Of a stretch of DNA of 23,772 nucleotides, positions 1-7,750 are shown one piece after another. The notes under the pieces are model-generated. The model was not told where the DNA came from and did not search any database. It saw only the letters and a program-made list of their open reading frames with translations. Within the stretch, counting starts at the first letter, position 1, and every line of letters starts with the position of its first letter. Source of the stretch: JAZNOL01 sp045580815 (GTDB taxonomy: Bacteria; Bacillota; Clostridia; RUG12999); NCBI GenBank assembly GCA_045580815.1, contig JAZNOL010000110.1, forward strand, positions 1-23,772, written 5' to 3'. Position numbers and translations under genes: made by a program.

Positions 1-1
1 A

Positions 2-7
2 TATAAT
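2..7 (+). promoter_or_regulatory. Possible -10 element of the redox operon
   Basis: A perfect TATAAT lies at 2-7, about 25 bases before the first start codon. The matching -35 would be outside the window, so only half of the promoter can be seen. If real, the leader is very short and the operon's first gene is the CcdA-like gene. Confidence 0.4.
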
Positions 8-31
8 CATAGGGTGAAAGGAGGTTTTCTT

Positions 32-685
32 TTGCAATATTTAATAACATTTTTGGAGGGTATAATATCATTTATATCTCCATGTATTTTACCGATGCTG
101 CCGGTGTACATCTCATATTTTGCAGCAGACGCCGGACAAAAAAAGAATATTTTTATGCGTGCTGTAAGTTTTGTGATAGGGTTTACTTTTATTTTTTGCC
201 TGCTTGGACTTTTTGCCGGCACAGTAGGATCGTTTCTCAAAAAATATCAGACGGCGGTTAATATCGTAAGCGGAGCAATTGTAATTGTTTTTGGATTTAG
301 TTTTCTTGATATTATCCACTTGCCGTTTTTCGGCGGTGTCGGAAAAACCGTAAAAATAAAAAGTGTATTCTCGGCGTTTTTGTTCGGAATGGTATTTTCA
401 GTAAGCTTGACACCGTGCGTAGGTGCATTTTTAGGTTCGGCACTTATGATGGCTTCAGGGTCGGGAACGGCATTGCAGGGATTGCTTCTTCTTCTGACAT
501 ATTCGGCAGGAATGGGGATACCATTTGTAATTTCTGCTATACTGACAGATCGGCTTAGTGCACTGTTTGGTTCAATAAAAAAGCATTACAGAATTGTCAC
601 TACGGTATGCGGAATTTTCTTGATTACAGTGGGCGTTTTAATGATGCTTGGTATGATAAATGTCCTAATGGGACTGTTTTCGTGA
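32..685 (+). CDS. ccdA: CcdA/DsbD-type thiol-disulfide transmembrane protein
   Basis: Membrane protein of the CcdA family, which takes electrons from cytosolic thioredoxin and passes them across the membrane to exported thioredoxin-like proteins. I place the start at TTG 32, behind GGAGG at 20-24 (7-base gap). The upstream in-frame GTG at 14 precedes that ribosome site and is rejected. The 217-residue product has about six hydrophobic segments and the two diagnostic cysteines: Cys18 in S-P-C-I-L-P and Cys129 in L-T-P-C-V-G. The next gene encodes a membrane-anchored thioredoxin 9 bases downstream, the expected partner. No haem-attachment gene is nearby, so a general thiol-reduction role is as likely as cytochrome c maturation. 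The family call is strong; the exact substrate is inference. Confidence 0.88.
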   Translation: MQYLITFLEGIISFISPCILPMLPVYISYFAADAGQKKNIFMRAVSFVIGFTFIFCLLGLFAGTVGSFLKKYQTAVNIVSGAIVIVFGFSFLDIIHLPFFGGVGKTVKIKSVFSAFLFGMVFSVSLTPCVGAFLGSALMMASGSGTALQGLLLLLTYSAGMGIPFVISAILTDRLSALFGSIKKHYRIVTTVCGIFLITVGVLMMLGMINVLMGLFS

Positions 686-694
686 GGTGATTTT

Positions 695-1297
695 ATGAAA
701 AATCAAAAAGGGCTAATAATTGGTGTTATAATTTTTGCGTTGGTTATGGTTTTGGCTGTTTTTGCTTATAATAGGTTGTCGCAGTCATATACGCCACCCG
801 AAACATCACCGGACACAGTGATTTCGGAATCTGATGCGGACAGCAACACAGCTAAGTCGCCGGAGGAATCCAACGTGATACGGGCAACGGATTTTACCGT
901 TGAAGACGGAGTCGGAAACAGTGTTTCCCTATACTCATTTAAAGGTAAGCCGATTGTGGTAAACTTTTGGGCAACCTGGTGCGGACCGTGTAAAAGTGAG
1001 CTTCCGGCATTTGAAAAAGCATACAAAACTTACGGCGATGAGGTTGAGTTTATGATGGTGAATTTAACTGACGGGCAGCGGGAAACAATTCCAAAAGTTA
1101 AAGAATTTATTGGTGAAAACGGATATACATTTCCTGTTTATTATGACACGAAGTACAGCGCATCTGCTACATACGGAATTTCTTCAATTCCGGCAACGCT
1201 GTTTGTGGATGCTGACGGTAATGTGTATGATGGACGCCTCGGTGCAATGAACGAGAACACACTTTTTAGACTTATTGACGGTTTGATAGGAGGATAA
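695..1297 (+). CDS. Membrane-anchored thioredoxin-like protein (TlpA/ResA type)
   Basis: 200 residues. Residues about 7-25 form one hydrophobic segment with short basic flank, a signal anchor placing the rest outside the membrane. A Ser/Pro/Thr-rich spacer (about 30-60) leads into an AhpC-TSA/redoxin fold with the active site W-C-G-P-C (Cys96, Cys99) followed by K-S-E-L-P, as in ResA/TlpA. The cis-proline loop I-S-S-I-P-A-T lies near residue 168. In the family this protein reduces disulfides of exported proteins using electrons from CcdA, which the neighbouring upstream gene supplies. GAGGTGA ahead of ATG 695 is the ribosome site. The 31-base stretch covering the active site (965-995) is nearly identical to that in the downstream thioredoxin gene. 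Confidence 0.87.
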   Translation: MKNQKGLIIGVIIFALVMVLAVFAYNRLSQSYTPPETSPDTVISESDADSNTAKSPEESNVIRATDFTVEDGVGNSVSLYSFKGKPIVVNFWATWCGPCKSELPAFEKAYKTYGDEVEFMMVNLTDGQRETIPKVKEFIGENGYTFPVYYDTKYSASATYGISSIPATLFVDADGNVYDGRLGAMNENTLFRLIDGLIGG

Positions 1298-1301
1298 AAT
1301 T

Positions 1302-1502
1302 ATGGCTGTTACACTTAATCCGGATAAGGATGTTGTAAAAACAATTAAAGAAGGACTTAAAGCAAAAGGCGGATATTGCCCTTGCCGTATTGAAAAAACA
1401 GAAGATTTCAAATGTATGTGCAAGGAGTTTCGCGAGCAGATTGCTGACCCTGATTTTGAGGGTTTTTGCCACTGCATGCTTTATTATAAATCAAAAGGAT
1501 AA
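1302..1502 (+). CDS. Small ferredoxin-thioredoxin-reductase-like Fe-S protein
   Basis: 66 residues with three Cys-x-Cys pairs: C26-P-C28-R, C38-M-C40 and C56-H-C58-M-L-Y. The first and last pairs match the catalytic chain of ferredoxin:thioredoxin reductase, in which four cysteines hold a [4Fe-4S] cluster and one disulfide passes electrons from ferredoxin to thioredoxin. In plant FTR the spacing is CPC-x16-CPC-x8-CHC; here it is x9 and x15, although the overall span (33 residues) is the same. The thioredoxin gene follows 12 bases later, the natural substrate. There is no variable (alpha) subunit gene and no NADPH thioredoxin reductase in view. Start ATG 1302 follows GGAGG at about 1289. Identity as an FTR-like protein is well supported; actual ferredoxin use is inference. 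Confidence 0.8.
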   Translation: MAVTLNPDKDVVKTIKEGLKAKGGYCPCRIEKTEDFKCMCKEFREQIADPDFEGFCHCMLYYKSKG

Positions 1503-1514
1503 GGAGAGAGAAAA

Positions 1515-1829
1515 ATGGCTGAAATTACAGTAACAAAACACAATTTTGAAGCAGAGGTTTTAAATTCGGATTTGCCGGTGCTTGTTGATTTTTGGGCAAC
1601 CTGGTGCGGACCATGTAAAATGATAGCTCCGATTGTTGAAGAATTTGCTTTAAAATATGAGGGAAAAGTGAAAGTTGGCAAAGTGAATGTTGACGATGAA
1701 CCGGAGCTTGCATCTCAGTTTGGTATTATGAGCATTCCGACACTTATAGTGTTTAAAAACGGTGAAGTTGTGGAAACCTCAATAGGTCTCTGCAATATGG
1801 AAAAGCTTGAAAAGCTTTTAGGACTTTAA
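1515..1829 (+). CDS. trxA: Thioredoxin
   Basis: Classical cytosolic thioredoxin of 104 residues, the family's normal length. It has no signal peptide, the active site W-A-T-W-C31-G-P-C34-K, and the cis-proline loop M-S-I-P-T-L near residue 75. It would receive electrons from the FTR-like protein encoded immediately upstream and deliver them to cytosolic targets and to the CcdA-like protein. AAGGAGAGAG sits before ATG 1515. It is the last gene of the four-gene operon and is followed by a hairpin terminator at 1838-1866. Confidence 0.93.
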   Translation: MAEITVTKHNFEAEVLNSDLPVLVDFWATWCGPCKMIAPIVEEFALKYEGKVKVGKVNVDDEPELASQFGIMSIPTLIVFKNGEVVETSIGLCNMEKLEKLLGL

Positions 1830-1837
1830 AGAACAGA

Positions 1838-1866
1838 GGCGGTGGCAAATCAAATTTGCCACAGCC
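1838..1866. terminator. Hairpin terminator between convergent operons
   Basis: GGCGGTGGCAAAT pairs with ATTTGCCACAGCC across a 3-base loop, 12 of 13 positions matched, followed by TTAATTTT. It lies between the + strand thioredoxin gene and the - strand epimerase gene and can serve both. Confidence 0.75.
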
Positions 1867-1872
1867 TTAATT

Positions 1873-2757
1873 TTATGCCATATTATATTTTTTGAGCATT
1901 GCTTTTTCAAATTCAAGCAGATATTTTGCTTCTTCGTCAATGCGTGCTTCGCTGGGATTGTCAATTAAATCCCTGAACACATGAATATCTCTGCCCACTT
2001 CGCCGCCCTGCATTACAAAAGGCTCGGAAACGATGCGGTTTTTGTAGTTTATATCAGCAAGTGCACCGAAAATTTCGTCCCAGTCAAGATGACCTCTGCC
2101 GGGTGCCGTGCGGTTATTTTCGCCTGTGTGGAAACTTGTGAGCTTGTCACCTACAAGACGGATTGCATCGCCGATAGAATTTTCTTCAATGTTCATGTGG
2201 TATGTATCAAGCAGAACACCGATATTTTTGCTGTCAACCTGTGCCGCATAATCAAGAGCTTCCTGTGCTGTGTTTATAAGACAGCCCTCAAAACGGTTAA
2301 CTGCCTCAACGCAGTAGGTAACGCCGCAATCTTCGGCTGTTTTGATGATTTCACGCATACTTTTCAGACTGTTCTCAAGAAGCGGACGTTTGTCATTAAG
2401 AACATAAGACGGTGTTCCCCAACCTGCATAGCTTACGCCTGAAAGAAGCTTGCCGTCCATTTTGCCAATCTGATTAACAATACGTTTGAGATAGTCAACA
2501 CCGCCAAGACGCACTTTTTCGTCTGGTGACGAAACATCGTATGCCGGGTCAAGACCGAGGCTGTAAGTCAGCTCAATGCCAACCTCATCAGCAAGTTTTT
2601 TAAGAGATAACAATTTTTCATCTGTCATTTCAAGAAGCGGCTGTGCCTGAAATTCAAGCACGTCAAAACCGATGTCGGCTGCTTTTTTTATGTATTTTGC
2701 GTGATCGGCATCCCAGTTTTTCTCCCAGAAATTCATAAAAATACCAAGTTTGTTCAT
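1873..2757 (-). CDS. D-tagatose/D-psicose 3-epimerase family ketose epimerase
   Basis: 294-residue TIM-barrel protein of the sugar epimerase/AP endonuclease-2 superfamily. The four metal and catalytic residues expected from ketose 3-epimerases are all present at almost the textbook positions: Glu151 (V-E-A-V-N-R-F-E), Asp184 (L-L-D-T-Y-H-M-N), His210 (F-H-T-G-E-N-N-R) and Glu245 (S-E-P-F-V). The N-terminal G-I-F-M-N-F-W-E also fits. Such enzymes invert C3 of ketohexoses with Mn2+ or Co2+. Start ATG 2757 has AGGAGGA upstream. It is the second gene of an operon headed by a fucose/arabinose-isomerase-like gene, 23 bases away, so an aldose-ketose-epimer route is plausible. The natural sugar cannot be read from the sequence. 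Confidence 0.87.
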   Translation of the reverse strand: MNKLGIFMNFWEKNWDADHAKYIKKAADIGFDVLEFQAQPLLEMTDEKLLSLKKLADEVGIELTYSLGLDPAYDVSSPDEKVRLGGVDYLKRIVNQIGKMDGKLLSGVSYAGWGTPSYVLNDKRPLLENSLKSMREIIKTAEDCGVTYCVEAVNRFEGCLINTAQEALDYAAQVDSKNIGVLLDTYHMNIEENSIGDAIRLVGDKLTSFHTGENNRTAPGRGHLDWDEIFGALADINYKNRIVSEPFVMQGGEVGRDIHVFRDLIDNPSEARIDEEAKYLLEFEKAMLKKYNMA

Positions 2758-2780
2758 AATTTTTCCTCCTGAAATTTTAT

Positions 2781-4178
2781 TTACATAACATCAACGTCAT
2801 AGCCGAGATATTTGTTAAATGCTTCTGCCACAGCATCCATATGGTTGCCGAAAGTCACGCACAGATGATGCTTGTATCCGTTTTCTGCCATATAGTTTGA
2901 AACGTTGTTAATGTTTTCTTTCTGTACAACCTTGCCGCTGCCAAAAAATTCTTCTTCAATAGGGTCGTTTGTAAATTTACCCTCGGTAACAAAAGCGCAA
3001 ACCTTGCCGTTTTCTGTTTTAACACTGCCAAAAGTAATGTTGCCGGTTTTGATTTTCCCTTTGTTTACGCCTACGCCGCTGCCTGCGCCGTAGCTTTTTT
3101 TGAACATCAGATGCTCAATGATTTCGCCTTTGCCTTCAAGCATAGAAATCGGCACAGGACCACAATGGAACATAATTGCTTTGTCATCTGCATCACCGTA
3201 GTTATTATTGTAATCCAGCAGTGTGCATGGAGAATCTGATGCAAGAGAAAGTGCGCGCATCATTACTGCGTTTGTCACGTCAACCTCACAGGCAGCTGCA
3301 ATACCCATTTCGTTAAACAGACAGAGACTTGTACATGGTGCGATACCAAGCTCGGTCTGGAACTCGTTCCAGCAGCGGATAGCAATTGCATCAAGGTTTA
3401 AATCCTTTACAACATCTTCAAGAACAACCTGCAATTTTGCCATAGTTTCAAGTTTTTCCTGCGGATATCCGGCAAAATCTGTGATTTTTAAAATATCGTC
3501 AATTTTTGATTTCATCTCAGTATCAGACACTTTTTTAATACGTGCAAAAATCTCGCTCAGGTCAACAGTTTCCACATTGATGCCCTTTTTCTGCAAAGCA
3601 ATTTCGTCAACACGCACAGTTTTAAATGCAGTTGTTCTTGCACCGATTGCACCGATGTTAAAGGATTTCATGCCTTTTACTACACGGCAGATTGATGCAA
3701 AACGAGCAAGGTCAGTGGCAAAATCAGCACTTTTTATGTCAACAACAAATTTCTTTGTCAAAGTGAACGGAATATCCATTTGACGAAGCACGTTGCACAT
3801 TGCAAATTTTCCGCACATTGCATCACGGCGATGAGCAAAATCCATTTTTCCGATTTCATCGGGACACGCCTGAATCAGAATCGGAACTCCTGCATTTTTA
3901 AGTGCGCTTTGTGCACCGTTTTCGTCACCGAAATTGGGCAGACACAAAATTACGCCGTCAAATTTGCCTCTGTTTTCTTCAAGGAACTGAGCATAAATTT
4001 TACCTTCTTCAATTGTTTCAACAGCACCGTAGCGCGTTTTGTCGGTATCCATGCAGATATAATTATATCCTGCATCGGTTACTGCTTTTTTGAGATCTTC
4101 TCTTGCTCCGTCAATGGATTCACCCGGGAAAAATCCCCTGTTGCCAAAATAAAGAGCAAAGGTTAAATTTTCTTTCAT
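2781..4178 (-). CDS. L-fucose/L-arabinose isomerase family protein
   Basis: 465 residues, related to the FucI/AraA fold. The C-terminal half carries family hallmarks: C-W-N-E-F near 269, L-C-L-F-N-E-M-G-I, then Glu298 (A-C-E-V-D) and Asp322 (L-L-D-Y-N) exactly 24 residues apart, as for the metal-binding Glu/Asp of E. coli FucI, and His338 in M-F-H-C-G. It is shorter than FucI (about 590 residues), so it belongs to the broad related family rather than being FucI itself. It probably interconverts an aldose and a ketose (possibly a modified sugar) in the cytosol. It is the first gene after the operator-covered promoter at 4230-4258, diverging from lacI-type regulator and followed by the ketose epimerase. 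The substrate is unknown. Confidence 0.78.
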   Translation of the reverse strand: MKENLTFALYFGNRGFFPGESIDGAREDLKKAVTDAGYNYICMDTDKTRYGAVETIEEGKIYAQFLEENRGKFDGVILCLPNFGDENGAQSALKNAGVPILIQACPDEIGKMDFAHRRDAMCGKFAMCNVLRQMDIPFTLTKKFVVDIKSADFATDLARFASICRVVKGMKSFNIGAIGARTTAFKTVRVDEIALQKKGINVETVDLSEIFARIKKVSDTEMKSKIDDILKITDFAGYPQEKLETMAKLQVVLEDVVKDLNLDAIAIRCWNEFQTELGIAPCTSLCLFNEMGIAAACEVDVTNAVMMRALSLASDSPCTLLDYNNNYGDADDKAIMFHCGPVPISMLEGKGEIIEHLMFKKSYGAGSGVGVNKGKIKTGNITFGSVKTENGKVCAFVTEGKFTNDPIEEEFFGSGKVVQKENINNVSNYMAENGYKHHLCVTFGNHMDAVAEAFNKYLGYDVDVM

Positions 4179-4203
4179 TTAATATCATTCCTCTCATAAT
4201 TAT

Positions 4204-4233
4204 CTATATCGTTATAGTTCTATAACGATATAG
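4204..4233. promoter_or_regulatory. Operator for the divergent LacI-family regulator
   Basis: A perfect inverted repeat: CTATATCGTTATAG at 4204-4217, TT, then CTATAACGATATAG at 4220-4233. It overlaps the -10 box and the expected start site of the isomerase promoter, the position from which a repressor would block transcription. That the adjacent LacI-type protein binds it is inference. Confidence 0.78.
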
Positions 4234-4258
4234 TATCATATTTTTTAAATTTTGTCAA
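4230..4258 (-). promoter_or_regulatory. Promoter of the isomerase-epimerase operon
   Basis: On the - strand TTGACA (4258-4253) and TACTAT (4235-4230) are separated by exactly 17 bases. Transcription would start near 4223, inside the inverted-repeat operator. Confidence 0.82.
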
Positions 4259-4266
4259 GACTTTTC

Positions 4267-4295
4267 TTGACAAATTGCAAAAATAAAAATATAAT
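4267..4295 (+). promoter_or_regulatory. Promoter of the LacI-family regulator gene
   Basis: TTGACA at 4267-4272 and TATAAT at 4290-4295 are 17 bases apart. The expected start near 4302 leaves room for the ribosome site GGGAGAG (4308-4314) and TTG 4321, but almost no leader for the in-frame ATG at 4306. Its -35 faces the -35 of the divergent operon, and together they make a 10-bp inverted repeat (4251-4260/4265-4274). Confidence 0.83.
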
Positions 4296-4320
4296 ATATA
4301 TATGAATGGGAGAGATTATA

Positions 4321-5301
4321 TTGAAAAAAGTAACTATGAAAGATATAGCAAACGAGCTGGGCGTAACAATCGGCACGGTATCTCATGCACTCAACGGGTT
4401 GTCTGATATTTCGGAAGAAACAAAAGAAAAGGTTTTTGAAGCGGCAAAACGTATGGGTTATATATCAAACGGACCGGCGGCATCTCTGCGGTCAGGCAAA
4501 ACAAACACTATTGCGGTTATTGTGCCGGATATTTCAAACCCTCATATTGCTCATCAGATAAAGCTCATTGACGGCAAAATCAAAGAAGCAGGATATTCCA
4601 CAATTATTTTTAACACCGAAGAAGACGACAAGCTTGAATATAATGCTGTTGTTACCGCTTGCAGTAAGCAGGTTGACGGCATTTTGCTTTGTCCTGCACA
4701 GCACAGCACAAAAAATGTGGAATTTCTTGATACTCTTAATATTCCCTATGTGCTTATCGGAAGATTTTTTGAAAATTTTGATACGGATTTTGTGTGTGCG
4801 GACGATGTAAAGGGCGGATATATAGCCGGAAACTATCTGATAGAAAAAGGATGTACAAATCCGGTATACATTGGTCCCGAAGAATACATAGTATGTGGAA
4901 AACTGCGTTTTGAAGGGCTTTCAAGTGCATATATAAAACACGGCACACCGCTGACTCACGACCGATATGTTGTAATGGATCCTAAAGGCGACGAGGTTTC
5001 GCAAACTTTTGAAAATTTGAAAAAATCTGATTTTACGTTTGACTCTGTTGTAGCATTTTCGGATTTGCTTGCGTTCAAAACAATTTCGTGCCTTAAAAAG
5101 CTGTATCCCGACAAAAATATCCCGGTAATCGGATTTGATGCTGTAAACTGTCATATGTTCATGCCGTTTTATAACGTCAGCATAGGTATGGTAGAGCAGG
5201 GATGGTCAAATTCGGCAAGCATACTGCTTGCAAAAATTGGCGGAGAAACAAAACGTTTTTGCGAATTTATTGACGTAAAGCTGTTTGAGTTTGATAATTG
5301 A
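4321..5301 (+). CDS. LacI-family transcriptional regulator
   Basis: 326 residues, the normal LacI/GalR length. The N-terminal helix-turn-helix reads K-K-V-T-M-K-D-I-A-N-E-L-G-V followed by T-V-S-H-A-L-N-G, and a periplasmic-binding-protein-like sugar domain runs from about residue 60 to the end (I-A-V-I-V-P-D-I-S-N-P-H). I choose TTG 4321 because the protein then begins in the usual family way (MKKVTMKDIA) and GGGAGAG is well spaced; ATG 4306 would start almost at the transcript's 5' end. It lies divergently next to the isomerase-epimerase operon, so it most likely represses that operon through the 4204-4233 palindrome until a sugar ligand binds. The ligand is unknown. Confidence 0.9.
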   Translation: MKKVTMKDIANELGVTIGTVSHALNGLSDISEETKEKVFEAAKRMGYISNGPAASLRSGKTNTIAVIVPDISNPHIAHQIKLIDGKIKEAGYSTIIFNTEEDDKLEYNAVVTACSKQVDGILLCPAQHSTKNVEFLDTLNIPYVLIGRFFENFDTDFVCADDVKGGYIAGNYLIEKGCTNPVYIGPEEYIVCGKLRFEGLSSAYIKHGTPLTHDRYVVMDPKGDEVSQTFENLKKSDFTFDSVVAFSDLLAFKTISCLKKLYPDKNIPVIGFDAVNCHMFMPFYNVSIGMVEQGWSNSASILLAKIGGETKRFCEFIDVKLFEFDN

Positions 5302-5318
5302 TTTACTAAATAATTTAA

Positions 5319-5347
5319 AGCGGCAAAGGATTTGTTCCTTTGCCGCT
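5319..5347. terminator. Bidirectional hairpin terminator
   Basis: AGCGGCAAAGGA (5319-5330) pairs perfectly with TCCTTTGCCGCT (5336-5347) around a 5-base loop, flanked by AT-rich tails. It lies between the convergent lacI-type gene and pheT. Confidence 0.82.
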
Positions 5348-5353
5348 AAATAT

Positions 5354-7732
5354 TTATCTTAATACTGCACCGCAGTTATCTGCAAGTGATTTAAGCACTT
5401 TATCCATAACAGCAGTAACCTCATCTTCACCAAGGGTATGATCCATGCTGCGAAGCGAAAGTGCATAAGCAACACTCTTTTTGCCTGTTTCAATCTGTCC
5501 GCCTTTATAAACGTCAAACAGTTTAACATCTTCAAGCACAGCTCCTGCCGCTTTAACGATTGCGTTTTCAAGGTCTGCAACAGGCAGAAGCTCATCAACA
5601 ATAACCGCAACGTCACGGGTAACTGCCGGGAATTTCGGCAATGCTTTGTATGTTTTGCTGTTGTCCGCATTTTCAAAGAATGTGTTAAAATCAAGCTCTG
5701 CCGCATAAACACGTGCACCAATTGAATAATTATCCGCAACTGCCGGATGAATTTCGCCAAGCACACCGGCATCCTTGCCGCCGATTGTGATGCGTGCACA
5801 TCTGCCCGGATGGAACGACGGATTTGTTTTTTCGGCTGTGTATGCCACATCCTTTATACCAAGTGCGTTTACAAGGCTTTCAACAATACCTTTCAGGTCA
5901 TAAAAATCACAGTTGCCGTACATACCAACGGTGATTTTGTTTGACTCAACAGGCAGCTTGTCGATTGTTGTGGGTTCATAAATCGTGCCGATTTCAAACA
6001 AAACAGCATCCGCATTGCGGTAGTTGTAGTTTGTTGCAAGAGTTTCAAGCATCGAGCCCAGGGTTGTTGTACGCATTACGGAGTTTTCTTCACCCAAGGG
6101 GTTAAGAATTTTAACCACGTTTCTGCGGCCGTCGTCTTCGCTTATTCCAAGCATATCAAAGGTTTTGGGTGAAGTGAAAGAATATGTCATAATCTCGTAA
6201 GCACCGCAACCTGTGAGTGTTTCTTTAATTTTGTCTTCGGTTTTCTGTTTCGGATTTTTGCCGCCGGGAGTGGTAAGTCCGCGAAGAAGTGTTGACGGAA
6301 TTTTGTCGTAACCGTAAAATCTTGCAACCTCTTCAGCAACGTCGGCACTACCCTCAACGTCGGCTCTGAATGTGGGAGGACAGCACATATTGCCGTTTAA
6401 TTCAAACTCAAGTGCGGTAAGAGTATCAACCATAAACTGACGGTCAATTTCGCAACCGAGGAATTTGTTGATTTTTTCGGGGTTAAACGGGATTTCACGT
6501 TTGCCCTCATCAAAGTTTTTAACGTCAATTATGCCGCCCACAACTTCACCGGCACCAAGCATTTCTATAAGCTCGCAGGCACGGTTTACAGCATCAACGG
6601 TCATGTTGGGGTCAAGACCTTTTTCATATCTTGAAGAAGCCTCTGTACGCATACCCAGTTTTCTGCCGGTCACACGTACGCTTGCACCGTTAAATGTTGC
6701 ACTTTCAAAGAGAATTGAAGTTGTGTTTTCTGTTATTTCAGAGTTTTCACCGCCCATTACACCGGCAACGGCAACAGGCTTATTGCTGTCGGCAATAACA
6801 AGCATTGACGGGTCAAGTTTATGCTGCTCACCGTCAAGAGTGGTGATTTCTTCGCCTTCGTTTGCACGGCGTACAACGATTTTTCCACCGTCAAGGTAAG
6901 AAAGGTCAAAGCTGTGCATGGGCTGACCGTATTCAAGCATAACAAAGTTTGTTATATCGACAATATTGTTTATTGAACGCACGCCACAGCCACGGAGTCT
7001 GTCTGCAAGCCATTTGGGTGAGGGTGCGATTTTAACATTTTTAACAACTCTTGCAGAATATCTGCTGCAAAGGTCGGGTGCAAGCACTTCAACCTGAGCC
7101 ATATCGTTTATATTTTCGCTGTTGCCTGTTGCTTTGGGCTTTGCGTTTTTAAATTCACGTCCATAGGTAACAGCGGTTTCTCTTGCCAGACCGAGCACAC
7201 TGAAGCAGTCGGCACGGTTAGGTGTGATTTCAAATTCAATAATTGTTTCGTTAAGACCAAGAGCATCTTTTATATCGGTTCCGGGAGCAATATCCTCCTG
7301 AATCTGTAAAATACCGTCTTCGCAGGCACCTGCATAGTCGTTTATATCCATGCCCAGCTCTTCGTGTGAGCACATCATGCCGTTTGAAACAACCCCGCGG
7401 AGCTTGCCTTTTGTGATTTTAATTCCGCCGGGCAATGTGCTTTTGTGAAGTGCCACGGGAACAAGGTCGCCTGCGGCAACATTTTTTGCACCGGTTACAA
7501 TCTGTGTAGGCTCGTCTGCACCCACGTTAACCTGACAAACAACGAGCTTGTCAGCATCGGGATGCTGCTCAACAGACAAAATTTTGCCCACAACAACGTT
7601 GCTTATTTCGTCGCCGGCAGATTCCACGGTTTCAACCTTTGAACCTGACATAGTCATTTTTGCGGCATAATCATTAGGCTCTATGCCGGTCATATCAACA
7701 TAATCGTTTAAAAAAGTCATTGAAACTTTCAT
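5354..7732 (-). CDS. pheT: Phenylalanine-tRNA ligase beta subunit
   Basis: 792 residues, the usual length for the bacterial beta chain, which pairs with PheS as an (alpha-beta)2 enzyme charging tRNA-Phe. Domains in order: an N-terminal tRNA-binding OB domain (about 40-155; V-V-G-K-I-L-S-V-E-Q-H-P-D-A-D-K-L), the B3/B4 editing region (about 210-385), B5 (about 400-480), the catalytic-like core (about 480-690), and the C-terminal FDX-ACB anticodon-binding domain (about 695-792; F-P-A-V-T-R-D-V-A). Start ATG 7732 is preceded by GGGAGGA. It lies 18 bases after pheS and is co-transcribed with it under T-box control. No oddity was seen. Confidence 0.97.
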   Translation of the reverse strand: MKVSMTFLNDYVDMTGIEPNDYAAKMTMSGSKVETVESAGDEISNVVVGKILSVEQHPDADKLVVCQVNVGADEPTQIVTGAKNVAAGDLVPVALHKSTLPGGIKITKGKLRGVVSNGMMCSHEELGMDINDYAGACEDGILQIQEDIAPGTDIKDALGLNETIIEFEITPNRADCFSVLGLARETAVTYGREFKNAKPKATGNSENINDMAQVEVLAPDLCSRYSARVVKNVKIAPSPKWLADRLRGCGVRSINNIVDITNFVMLEYGQPMHSFDLSYLDGGKIVVRRANEGEEITTLDGEQHKLDPSMLVIADSNKPVAVAGVMGGENSEITENTTSILFESATFNGASVRVTGRKLGMRTEASSRYEKGLDPNMTVDAVNRACELIEMLGAGEVVGGIIDVKNFDEGKREIPFNPEKINKFLGCEIDRQFMVDTLTALEFELNGNMCCPPTFRADVEGSADVAEEVARFYGYDKIPSTLLRGLTTPGGKNPKQKTEDKIKETLTGCGAYEIMTYSFTSPKTFDMLGISEDDGRRNVVKILNPLGEENSVMRTTTLGSMLETLATNYNYRNADAVLFEIGTIYEPTTIDKLPVESNKITVGMYGNCDFYDLKGIVESLVNALGIKDVAYTAEKTNPSFHPGRCARITIGGKDAGVLGEIHPAVADNYSIGARVYAAELDFNTFFENADNSKTYKALPKFPAVTRDVAVIVDELLPVADLENAIVKAAGAVLEDVKLFDVYKGGQIETGKKSVAYALSLRSMDHTLGEDEVTAVMDKVLKSLADNCGAVLR

Positions 7733-7750
7733 TTTCGTATCCTCCCTCTA

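Noticed and set aside
14..31. GTG at 14 as start of the CcdA-like gene
   Set aside because: It lies upstream of the ribosome site GGAGG (20-24), which is correctly spaced for TTG 32.
4251..4274. Inverted repeat TTTGTCAAGA/TCTTGACAAA as a second repressor operator
   Set aside because: It is sufficiently explained by two facing -35 boxes; kept only as a remark.
4306..4320. ATG 4306 as start of the LacI-family gene
   Set aside because: It would fall about 4 bases after the predicted transcription start and before the ribosome site; TTG 4321 gives the typical family N-terminus.
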